In this document: positions 7,439-13,928 of the stretch, piece by piece
Layout of the letters: each line of letters begins with the position of its first letter
Position numbering within the stretch: the stretch's first letter is position 1
NCBI GenBank assembly: GCA_900543085.1
Contig: UQQF01000049.1
Location: 1 to 15,568 of the forward strand
From: an uncultured Eubacteriales bacterium
GTDB lineage: Bacteria > Bacillota > Clostridia > Oscillospirales > Oscillospiraceae
Direction: 5' to 3'
DNA length: 15,568 nucleotides
Notes under the pieces: model-generated
Seen by the model: only the letters and a program-made list of their open reading frames with translations
What the model was told of the DNA's origin: nothing
Database searches by the model: none
Program-made: the position numbers and the translations under genes

Positions 7439-8368
7439 TCAAATCCCTGCCAGCAGCGACTGCATGTCGGCGTAGGTTATGCGGCCGTCGGCGTAGTAGT
7501 CGCGTATCATCGCGGCCTTGTTCTCCTGCGTCAGGCCGGGGATACGGCTGAGCTGCTGCCGCAGCGAGGCGGCCTCCGAGGCCGCGGGAGCCGAGTCATC
7601 GACCCGGCTGCCCGCCTTTCGCGCCCCGGACGAATATCCGCCCCCGGAGCCGGCAGCCGGCTCGTCCGTCTCCAGCGGCGTCCCTGCGAGCGTCAGCCCC
7701 CAGGCCGCCAACAGCTCCTCCGAGTAGGTGCGGTAGCTGTTCTCGACCCTCACCGCCTCGTCGTACAGCGCCTTCGCGCGCTCCAGCTCGCTGGACGCTA
7801 TCGCCTCCGCCACCGCGCTGCGGTACTCGCTTTCGGCCTCGGCGCGGCGCAGCTCCAGCTCGCCGAGCGCCGAAGCCTGCTCGCGGTCCAGCTCCGCCAT
7901 CGCCCCCTGATTGGCCACCGCCAGGCTCAGCCTGGCCTGACCCGCCGCGCCGGAGTTCAACCCGGAGGCGGCGAACTGCTCGTTCACGCTCTGTCTGGCC
8001 AGCGCCGCCTGGGCGTCGGTCTGGTTCCGCGCCGCGCGGTACTGCTCCGGTAGCCGTGCCGCCGCGTAGTCGTAGGCCGACACCTCCCGCTCGTAAGCCC
8101 CCTCCAGCGCCGCGACCGCCTGCTCGCGCGCCGCGTCGTACAGCTCGTTTATGTAGTCCGAGCGATCCTCCGAGGCGTAGTAGCCCAGCGGCCTGCCCAG
8201 CTCGCTTGTGTACACCGCTGTCTGCCGGTACGGCAGATGCTCGGCGGCGATCTTCGCGTTCCTCTGTGCCTCGTACTGCGCCAGGAGCTGACGGTTGGCG
8301 TTCACGCCCTTGGCCGCCTCCTGCGCTATGAGGTCGGAATAGTCCACATTCGGGTCATAACTCGCCAT
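7439..8368 (-). CDS. Helical phage protein, possible virion/ejection protein
   Basis: 309 residues; ATG preceded by GGAGG five bases upstream, overlapping the previous gene by 14 bases. Residues about 15-225 are Ala/Glu/Arg/Gln-rich and almost entirely predicted helix (EREVSAYDYAAARLPEQYR, then AMAELDREQASALGELELRR). A central hinge reads GLNSGAAGQ (136-144). Then comes a Gly/Ser/Pro-rich linker (about 235-265) and a small C-terminal domain (268-309). Proteins of this long-helix plus GLNSGA type accompany tail and lysis genes in Clostridia prophages. An internal virion or DNA-ejection role is plausible but inferred. It is the last gene of the unit, just before a hairpin. No enzyme motif is visible. 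Confidence 0.7.
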   Translation of the reverse strand: MASYDPNVDYSDLIAQEAAKGVNANRQLLAQYEAQRNAKIAAEHLPYRQTAVYTSELGRPLGYYASEDRSDYINELYDAAREQAVAALEGAYEREVSAYDYAAARLPEQYRAARNQTDAQAALARQSVNEQFAASGLNSGAAGQARLSLAVANQGAMAELDREQASALGELELRRAEAESEYRSAVAEAIASSELERAKALYDEAVRVENSYRTYSEELLAAWGLTLAGTPLETDEPAAGSGGGYSSGARKAGSRVDDSAPAASEAASLRQQLSRIPGLTQENKAAMIRDYYADGRITYADMQSLLAGI

Positions 8369-8594
8369 GCCTGCCTCCATTTCTCTCCAAAACCGTGATC
8401 CTTGTCTCGTGTGCGTGCACCTCGCCGCGCACGGCCGCCGCCTCCCGCTCCATCGCAGCCAGCTTGTCCGACAGCTCCTCGACCAGCACGACAAGGCGCG
8501 TCATGGTCGTGTTGAGCTTCAGCATCGGAGTAACCAGCGTGGCCGCCAGCCCGGCCAGAGCTGCAAGCACGCCCACGACGCCCCATTCAGTCAT
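8355..8594 (-). CDS. Short membrane coiled-coil protein, XhlA-like lysis accessory
   Basis: 79 residues. A hydrophobic helix (about 5-25, VVGVLAALAGLAATLV) is followed by a polar helical segment with heptad-like Leu/Val (about 27-72, LVVLVEELSDKLAAMEREA). This membrane anchor plus coiled coil is seen in hemolysin XhlA-type proteins and similar small phage proteins that lie beside holins and are thought to help permeabilise the membrane. It starts two bases after the holin stop, with AAGGAG seven bases before the ATG. Function is inferred from shape and position; sequence similarity cannot be tested here. Confidence 0.65.
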   Translation of the reverse strand: MTEWGVVGVLAALAGLAATLVTPMLKLNTTMTRLVVLVEELSDKLAAMEREAAAVRGEVHAHETRITVLERNGGRHGEL

Positions 8595-8595
8595 A

Positions 8596-8856
8596 TCATT
8601 TCTCCTTCTTCGGCTCGGTGTAGCCGAGCGCCTGAGCGCTGTCCGCGACGCCGGCCGTGGTCGGGTCGGTCACGATGCCCAGCAGCGCCAGCACCGCGAA
8701 CAGCGCGTTTACCACGTCCAGCAGCCTGGCGGCTATCCCGTCCAGCTCCAGCTCGAAGCCGAACAGTGCCGCCGCCACCTGCGCGAGCAGCAGCACCGCC
8801 GGCACGAAGCTGAGCCAAAAGCTCTTGTTCTTGAACCTCACCGTCCAATTTATCAT
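8596..8856 (-). CDS. Phage holin, phi-LC3-like
   Basis: 86 residues. It opens with MINWTVRFKNKSFWL, followed by a hydrophobic helix (about 13-35), a second one (about 45-62), and DPTTAGVADSAQALGYTEPK. These are the landmarks of the phi-LC3 holin family, whose members oligomerise in the cytoplasmic membrane and let the endolysin reach the wall. The start is set at the ATG overlapping the endolysin stop (ATGA), with GGAGGGG upstream; the longer open frame upstream is only overlap with the endolysin gene. The C-terminus is charged (KKEK), as expected for a cytoplasmic tail. Confidence 0.9.
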   Translation of the reverse strand: MINWTVRFKNKSFWLSFVPAVLLLAQVAAALFGFELELDGIAARLLDVVNALFAVLALLGIVTDPTTAGVADSAQALGYTEPKKEK

Positions 8857-9629
8857 TTGTTCCCCTCCAGTCTGTACAGCATGACCCACAGCTCCTGCCT
8901 GGTGACGTATTCGTCCGGCCTGGTGCCGTCGGATATGCCCTGTTCCATGACCCACTCTCTGGCGCGTTTGGCCTCCCGCTCATAGCTGCCGGCGTCCTCA
9001 TCGCCGCCGGCTGTCAGCGCTGGATAGTCCTTGTAGGCCGCGTTCATGTCTACGCGACCGGATATCCCGTCCACCGAGCCGCTTGAGCTGTACTGCCACA
9101 TGCCCCCCGACTGCGCGGGTTCGATCTCCGGCTCGGGGTTCTTCGGCCACTTGGCCAGCCACACGTCGTACTTCTTTGGAATATCCGCGTCGAAGTACGC
9201 GGCGAGGTAGTTCGGGTTCGCGTAGACCATCGGATAGTATCCGCCGGACTTGACCTCCTCGCAAAACGCCCTGGCCATCGAGCTGGCAAGCGTCTTGGTG
9301 ACCTGCACGCCCTGCTCCGACGCATAGTCCACGCTGTCGTATTCAAAGTCGTAGGCCACGGGATAGCTGAGCTTGTATTCCCTGAGCGCCTCCATGCAAT
9401 GGAGCGCCTCGTTTCTCGCCATGTCAGGCGTGTACGCATAGGAAAACCAGTACGCCCCGAACGGTATGCCCAGCCGCGTACACTCGCTCGCGTTGCGCTT
9501 GAACTGCTCGTCGAGGTTCCCGCGCCCGTAGCCGGCACGCAGCATCGCGAACTCCACGCCCGCCGCCTTGACCTTCTCCCAGTCGATCGTCCCCTGCCAC
9601 TTTGAGACGTCTATGCCCGTCTTGTACAC
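8853..9629 (-). CDS. GH25 endolysin (muramidase) with SLH-like C-terminal module
   Basis: 258 residues. The GH25 lysozyme domain (1 to about 200) has GIDVSKWQGTIDW with Asp7, and the catalytic DxE pair in YDFEYD (Asp94, Glu96); it hydrolyses the MurNAc-GlcNAc bond of peptidoglycan. After a Glu/Arg-rich linker, residues about 216-255 (AREWVMEQGISDGTRPDEYV, ending LWVMLYRLEG) resemble one S-layer homology repeat, which could bind secondary wall polymers. No signal peptide is present, so release depends on the holin next to it. The start is GTG with AGGAGG seven bases upstream; a nearer ATG is out of frame and too close to that site. The stop overlaps the holin start by four bases. Confidence 0.93.
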   Translation of the reverse strand: MYKTGIDVSKWQGTIDWEKVKAAGVEFAMLRAGYGRGNLDEQFKRNASECTRLGIPFGAYWFSYAYTPDMARNEALHCMEALREYKLSYPVAYDFEYDSVDYASEQGVQVTKTLASSMARAFCEEVKSGGYYPMVYANPNYLAAYFDADIPKKYDVWLAKWPKNPEPEIEPAQSGGMWQYSSSGSVDGISGRVDMNAAYKDYPALTAGGDEDAGSYEREAKRAREWVMEQGISDGTRPDEYVTRQELWVMLYRLEGNK

Positions 9630-9684
9630 TTCATCTCCTCCTTTCCCTCAAATTCCGACCCGTTACAGACTATGCCGGACGCCC

Positions 9685-9707
9685 TCGGCGCGTTCAGACC
9701 GCGCCGA
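9685..9707 (-). other. Inverted repeat across the tail-fibre stop codon
   Basis: Perfect 8-bp inverted repeat TCGGCGCG / CGCGCCGA with a 7-base loop containing the fibre gene's stop codon. There is no U-run, so it is not a classical terminator. It could protect or punctuate the late mRNA between the fibre and endolysin genes. Confidence 0.4.
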
Positions 9708-11238
9708 ACATCACAAGGATGGCGTCGATGGCCTCCTGCACGGTGTCGGCGTTGAGCACGCTGTAGGTGTCCGTGTAGGCGATGCTCCCGGCGCTCGCGG
9801 CGGCGTAATCGCAGAACACCCGCTGCACGCCGGAATCGGTCTGCACCACAACGTTGCCGTAGTCCAGGCTGGCCGTATACACGAACCAGGCCACCTCCGG
9901 CTCCACCTGGAACGGCATGAGCATCATCCCCTGCCAGAGCGCATAGATCGGCTTTCCCGCCTGAAAGGCCGCGTATATCTCGGCGTTGGTCTTGTCCGCG
10001 CTCCAGCTGTCGCCGCTGCCGGTGACGTTCACGAACACGGCTGCGCCGCCCGAGGCGCTTATCGTCACGGTCGAGCCGCTCTGCTCTATCTCCACGTTCT
10101 CGCCCGCGGCGAGCGTGAGCGCGTTCACGCCGTTTATCGTCGCGCTCGCACCCGGGGCGCCGTCCTGACCGTCGTCGCCCTTGGGGCCGCGTATGTTTGC
10201 CCCGGTCACGCCCGGCATACCGCTCCGGCTTGCCGTCCATGTGAGGTTGCCTGATGCGTCCACGCTGGGCGTGTAGTAGCCGCCGTCCGCCCCGGGCGCG
10301 CCGTCACTGCCCGGGTCGCCCTTGATGTTCGCGCCCGCGGCCGGCTCCATGCCGCCCTTGCTGGCCGTCCATGTCAGATTGCCGTCGCCGTCCACGCTCG
10401 GCGTGTAGTAACCGCCGTCCGCGCCAGGCGAACCGGGTGCGCCGGCATCGCCCGTGTCGCCCTTGGGGCCGCGTATGTTCGCCCCGGCAACGCCCGGCAT
10501 GCCGCTCCGGCTTGCCGCCCACGTGAGGTTGCCTGATGCGTCCACACTCGGCGTGTAGTAGCCGCCGTCCGCGCCCGGCGCGCCCTGGAGCTGTCCGCCG
10601 TCGAGCCACTGCGGCGTACCGCCCACGTCAGTCCAGGTGTAAATGCTGTATGGCGCGGCCGTGCCCACGTAGTAATTGTCGCCTATCTCCGGCTGCGCGA
10701 CGGCGGCCTGCAAGGCCTCGAGGCTTTCATACTGCCCGAGTATGTCCAGCCCCGTGCCCGGATCGCCCTTGGGTCCGCGGATGTTCGCCGCGGCCACGCC
10801 GGGCATACCCGCACGGCTGGCCGTCCAGCTCAGATTGCCGTCGCCGTCCACGCCGGGCACGTAATAGCCGCCGTCGTCGCCCGGCGACCCCTGAGCGCCG
10901 CGTACGCTGACTGGCTCGGGGTTTGTAAGTCCCCCGTCGTTCGTCCACGAGATCACGCCCTCCGCGCTCACGGACGGGGTGAACACATATCCCGCGTCGC
11001 CCCTGTCGCCTTTGTCGCCCTTGGCTCCGCTCGCTCCGCGCTCGCCCTGAGGTCCCGTGATGTCCACGGGCACGGGGTTTTCAAGCCCCGCGTCGTTCGT
11101 CCAGCTCAGCACCCCGTCCGTCACGGAGGGCACATATACCGCGCCCGGCTCACCCCTCGGCCCCTGAACCAGCTTCGCGCCGCCCAGCCCGGCGTCCACG
11201 CGCTGCGTGTCGAAAATATCCACCGTTATGACGTCCAT
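9694..11238 (-). CDS. Collagen-like phage tail fibre
   Basis: 514 residues. A short N-terminal segment (1-25), probably for virion attachment, is followed by alternating Gly-X-Y collagen stretches (GPQGERGASGAKGDKGDRGD, GPKGDTGDAGAPGSPGADGG) and about six beta modules. The first two modules have PSV..G.(L/I)SWTND..L.NP; the next four have GGYY.P.VD..GNL(S/T)W.AS..GM. One different module (about 163-215, YESLEALQAAV to TPQWLDGG) sits in the middle. The C-terminal domain (about 370-514) is beta-rich and likely the trimerisation or receptor-binding tip. Collagen repeats in phage proteins form trimeric shafts. It overlaps the upstream gene by one base (TGATG), so it is translationally coupled. 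Host specificity probably resides at its C-terminus. Confidence 0.88.
   Translation of the reverse strand: MDVITVDIFDTQRVDAGLGGAKLVQGPRGEPGAVYVPSVTDGVLSWTNDAGLENPVPVDITGPQGERGASGAKGDKGDRGDAGYVFTPSVSAEGVISWTNDGGLTNPEPVSVRGAQGSPGDDGGYYVPGVDGDGNLSWTASRAGMPGVAAANIRGPKGDPGTGLDILGQYESLEALQAAVAQPEIGDNYYVGTAAPYSIYTWTDVGGTPQWLDGGQLQGAPGADGGYYTPSVDASGNLTWAASRSGMPGVAGANIRGPKGDTGDAGAPGSPGADGGYYTPSVDGDGNLTWTASKGGMEPAAGANIKGDPGSDGAPGADGGYYTPSVDASGNLTWTASRSGMPGVTGANIRGPKGDDGQDGAPGASATINGVNALTLAAGENVEIEQSGSTVTISASGGAAVFVNVTGSGDSWSADKTNAEIYAAFQAGKPIYALWQGMMLMPFQVEPEVAWFVYTASLDYGNVVVQTDSGVQRVFCDYAAASAGSIAYTDTYSVLNADTVQEAIDAILVMFGAV
10176..10302. repeat. Fibre-gene direct repeat, copy A
   Basis: 127 bases nearly identical to 10458-10584 (a few substitutions). 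It encodes one GGYY...GNLTW...GM...ANIRGPKGD module. A weaker copy lies halfway between, giving a period of 141 bases (47 residues), and another diverged copy begins near 10767. Confidence 0.8.
10458..10584. repeat. Fibre-gene direct repeat, copy B
   Basis: Partner of 10176-10302, offset by 282 bases (two 141-base periods). Such similarity makes copy-number change by recombination likely. Confidence 0.8.
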
Positions 11239-11564
11239 CAGAGCGTCACCTCACTGGCCGCGTCGGCCACGGCGAAGCTCTCCATGCGCTGCACGCCGAC
11301 GACGTTCCCGCCCACGAACTTCACGCGGATGTCCAGCGTTACAGAGCCGTTCGCCGGGAAGGCGAAGGTCTCCGCCTGCGTCAGCGGCAGGTAAAAGCAC
11401 TCGTCCGCGCTGTTATATTGCACGTCCTGCGGCCAGAGCTTGCGCATATCATTGCCTATGGTGAACTCAACCTCCGCCACATCGTCAAGACCAAGGGGTT
11501 CGCCATTGAGCCTTATGAGGATCGGCACGCTGTACTGGTCGCCCTGTTTTATCCGTATCGGCAT
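11238..11564 (-). CDS. Small phage tail-tip / fibre-associated protein
   Basis: 108 residues, opening MPIRIKQGDQYSVPILIRLN and continuing with alternating beta-type segments (VEFTIGN, FYLPLTQ, VTLDIRVKFVGG) and no membrane or signal segment. The start IRIKQGD..SVPILI and the place directly before the fibre gene resemble N-terminal modules of baseplate or receptor-binding proteins that connect fibres to the virion. That role is inferred. AGGAGG lies four bases before the ATG, just after the stop of the cysteine-rich protein. Its stop shares a base with the fibre start (TGATG), so the products are probably made in linked amounts. Confidence 0.7.
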   Translation of the reverse strand: MPIRIKQGDQYSVPILIRLNGEPLGLDDVAEVEFTIGNDMRKLWPQDVQYNSADECFYLPLTQAETFAFPANGSVTLDIRVKFVGGNVVGVQRMESFAVADAASEVTL

Positions 11565-11573
11565 ATTCCCTCC

Positions 11574-13928
11574 TTATCTCACATACCCCGTCCCGCGAAC
11601 CCGGATGTCCACGGAGACCACCGTCGCCGTCTTATCTGCCGTGTTGTTCGCCAGGATGAGGTTATAGTACGTAAACTTCTTCGCCTTGAGCTTGATGCGG
11701 TTCATCTCCGGCACCTGAGCCGCGTCCGCCGTCTCAAAGCTGTACACGGCGAAGTCCGTTTTCCTGTCTGTCTTTGCCGAGACTTCCAGATAGCCGTTGT
11801 CGTCGGGGCGTATGCCCACCCACAGCATGGCGGAGTATTTGCGCTGGAAGTCCGCCGCGAACGGCATCGACCCGCTCTCCCAGTAGGCGTCTATCGCCTC
11901 GCCTTCGTCCGAGAAATACTGCGTCGAGAAGTGCCTGAGATACCCGTCCTCCGTGCCGAAATACAGCTCGTCCATGTAGTTTATGAGGCACTTGGCCGCG
12001 AAGTTGGTGTAGACATACCAGGCGTCCGCGTCTATGCCGTGCACCAGCGCTGTGCCGTCCGCGCCGATGACGTAGTATTCGTGCGCGTACTTGTCGTAGA
12101 AGGTCTTGGCCGTCGCTAGGTCAAAGGTGCGTATCGTCTCGTCCACGCGCTGAGAAACGCGCTCGGCGTTCCTCTCGTCGCCGTTTATGTTGCCGCTGGA
12201 GGAAGTGGACTTCCACTCGACCACGCTGCGCCCGTCCAGTGTTCGCGGCCTGTTCTCCACAAGCACCGCCTGCCCCGGCGCGCAGTTGCCAACGCTGCGG
12301 TTGATTGGAGCCACGTAGAACCCGGCTGTGATTGTGCCGTCGGCCAGCGTCACCTGCGAATAGCCTATGGCCCACGCGCTGTCCAGCTTGAAGCACAGCA
12401 GCCGGTCGTAGTGCCTTATCATGGCGGTTATGGCCGTGTTCTCGTCGCCGACGTGCGCCACGTTCAAGTCCGGGAAGTAGTCCGCCCTCGGCAGGCCGTC
12501 GTAGTCTATGCCTGAGTAGAAGCACCTGTTCGTCCCGTCGCCGTAGACGAACACGCGGGTGTCCTGCGAGCCGTTATACAGCTCCGCATACCGCATGGCA
12601 CGTATCTCCGCCGCCGTATCCCCGGCCACGGAATAGCCTATCTCTATGCTGTTCGTCCCCTCGGCGGGAGCGGGCGCAATGGTCACCGTTCCGTCCGTGA
12701 GGCTCACGTCGTAGCTGGTTATGTCCGTACCGGAAGCCACATACTGCACATAGTCCACGCTTGCAAGGTTTTGCTCCGGCAGATGAAACACCGTAGCCGT
12801 GCCGTCCGGCGAGACGCGCACGCGCCTCGCGCCCGTGAGCTTGTTCACCTGCTCCAGCGTCGTGCCGCCGCCCTCCGGCGGCACGCTCACCGCCACCAAC
12901 GGCCTGTAGCCGCCCACATCGGTGAGCGCCGTGCCGTTCCAAACGCGGTACTGCGAGCCGTTGAGCAGATAGAGATTGCCCGAGAAGCCGAACATGAAAA
13001 CGTCCTCGTCCGTGTCTATCGTGCCGCAGGCCGTCTTGCTCCACGACCCGTCCTCGCCGCGCGAGAGCTGCCACAGATAGCCGTTGCAGGCCGCGCACAG
13101 CACCTCTTGCCCGGCCACGAAGCCCGACCAAAGCCCACGCACCACCGTGTCGCTGTCGTTGGACGAAGCGCTCACTGCGCAAAAGCTCCATTCATAGTGG
13201 TTCGCGCTCTGAGCCGCCAGCTCGCACGAGGCCTGACAGCCCAGCTGGCACGCGCTCTGGCACGCGCTCTCGCAGGAATCCTGGCATCCAGCCTCGCACC
13301 CGACCTGACAGCTCTGGCAGGACGCCCCCTCGCAGTCCTGGCACGCGCTCTCGCACGCACTCTGGCAGCTCTCACACGCCGAGCCCTCGCAGTTCTGGCA
13401 CGTCAGCTCGCAGTAGGACTCACAGCTCTCGCAGCCCTGGCAGACCGCCTGGCAGCCGCTCTCGCACGAGCCCTCGCACTCCTCGCAGAACATCTCGCAC
13501 ATGTGCGTGCATCCCCCGCCCGCAACGTAACTGACGCTCATGTCGCCCGAGGCGTAGAGGTCTATGTACGCGCTGTCGCTGGTTATGTACACGTAGTACG
13601 TCCCCGCCGTGAACGAGCCGCCAAACGTAAAGCTCGCCGTGCTCCCCGCGCTCGGAGCGCTGAATGTCGTGTCGGCTCCGACCGCCGAGGGCGTCGGATT
13701 GCTCAGCTCGCTCGTGCGGATCTCCGCGCGCATCGTGCCGGAGGATAGCCGCCTGTACACGCTGGAGCTTATCGTGATGCTGCTGGCCGACTGCCCTATG
13801 GAAAACCTCACCGCGCCGACATAGCCGGAAGAACCGCAGGCTATGGTGTTCGGGTTTGACCAGGACGAGCTGTTTATAGGCGAGCCGTTGTGCCAGCTCT
13901 TAAATCCGCTTACGCTACCACTCGGCAT
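11574..13928 (-). CDS. Phage structural protein with cysteine-rich repeat domain
   Basis: 784 residues in three parts. Residues 1-139 are Ser/Gly/Thr-rich with beta-sandwich character (FTAGTYYVYITSDSAYIDLY), like surface-adhesion modules. Residues 140-235 hold 26 cysteines spaced 3-5 apart; 25 of them are followed directly by Glu or Gln (CESGCQAVCQGCESCESYC is typical). Residues about 245-784 are beta-rich (RGLWSGFVAGQEVLC, FGFSGNLYLLNGSQYRVWNG, YGDGTNRCFYSG) and resemble the main body of stabilization-type head-tail proteins of Clostridia phages. The N-terminal part expected of such a protein seems to be the 143-residue gene two positions upstream. The start has AGGAGG seven bases upstream and overlaps the radical SAM gene by 19 bases. 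I infer that the cysteine-rich part is the enzyme's substrate; disulfide or metal binding are alternatives. Confidence 0.85.
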   Translation of the reverse strand: MPSGSVSGFKSWHNGSPINSSSWSNPNTIACGSSGYVGAVRFSIGQSASSITISSSVYRRLSSGTMRAEIRTSELSNPTPSAVGADTTFSAPSAGSTASFTFGGSFTAGTYYVYITSDSAYIDLYASGDMSVSYVAGGGCTHMCEMFCEECEGSCESGCQAVCQGCESCESYCELTCQNCEGSACESCQSACESACQDCEGASCQSCQVGCEAGCQDSCESACQSACQLGCQASCELAAQSANHYEWSFCAVSASSNDSDTVVRGLWSGFVAGQEVLCAACNGYLWQLSRGEDGSWSKTACGTIDTDEDVFMFGFSGNLYLLNGSQYRVWNGTALTDVGGYRPLVAVSVPPEGGGTTLEQVNKLTGARRVRVSPDGTATVFHLPEQNLASVDYVQYVASGTDITSYDVSLTDGTVTIAPAPAEGTNSIEIGYSVAGDTAAEIRAMRYAELYNGSQDTRVFVYGDGTNRCFYSGIDYDGLPRADYFPDLNVAHVGDENTAITAMIRHYDRLLCFKLDSAWAIGYSQVTLADGTITAGFYVAPINRSVGNCAPGQAVLVENRPRTLDGRSVVEWKSTSSSGNINGDERNAERVSQRVDETIRTFDLATAKTFYDKYAHEYYVIGADGTALVHGIDADAWYVYTNFAAKCLINYMDELYFGTEDGYLRHFSTQYFSDEGEAIDAYWESGSMPFAADFQRKYSAMLWVGIRPDDNGYLEVSAKTDRKTDFAVYSFETADAAQVPEMNRIKLKAKKFTYYNLILANNTADKTATVVSVDIRVRGTGYVR
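13224..13511 (-). repeat. Cys-[Glu/Gln] repeat domain (26 Cys in 96 residues)
   Basis: Coding repeat region built from TGC-GAG and TGC-CAG pairs. Cysteine spacings are mostly 4 and 3, with 4-4-3 recurring and six consecutive spacings of 4 at the end. This would line up cysteines along one face of a helix. Residues 180-198 and 199-217 (13335-13391 and 13278-13334) are a clear 19-residue tandem duplication beginning CEG and ending CQD. Confidence 0.9.

Noticed and set aside
8857..8955. N-terminal 33-codon extension of the holin frame
   Set aside because: It overlaps the endolysin gene in another frame and is Gly/His/Arg-rich; the ATG at 8856 with GGAGGGG starts a normal-length holin.
9694..11238. 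Diversity-generating retroelement acting on the fibre
   Set aside because: No reverse transcriptase or template repeat is present in the window; the repeats are in-frame structural modules.
9694..11238. Collagen-like protein as a host surface or spore protein
   Set aside because: It is translationally coupled to phage genes and directly precedes the endolysin and holin, so a tail fibre is much more likely.
13224..13511. CRISPR-like array because of the short regular DNA repeats
   Set aside because: The repeats are in-frame coding hexamers without constant repeat and unique spacer structure; no cas genes are present.
12771..13748. 325-codon plus-strand frame rich in Arg, Ala and Leu
   Set aside because: Antisense to the cysteine-rich gene; the repeats LARALA arise from the complement of the TGC-GAG/CAG codons.
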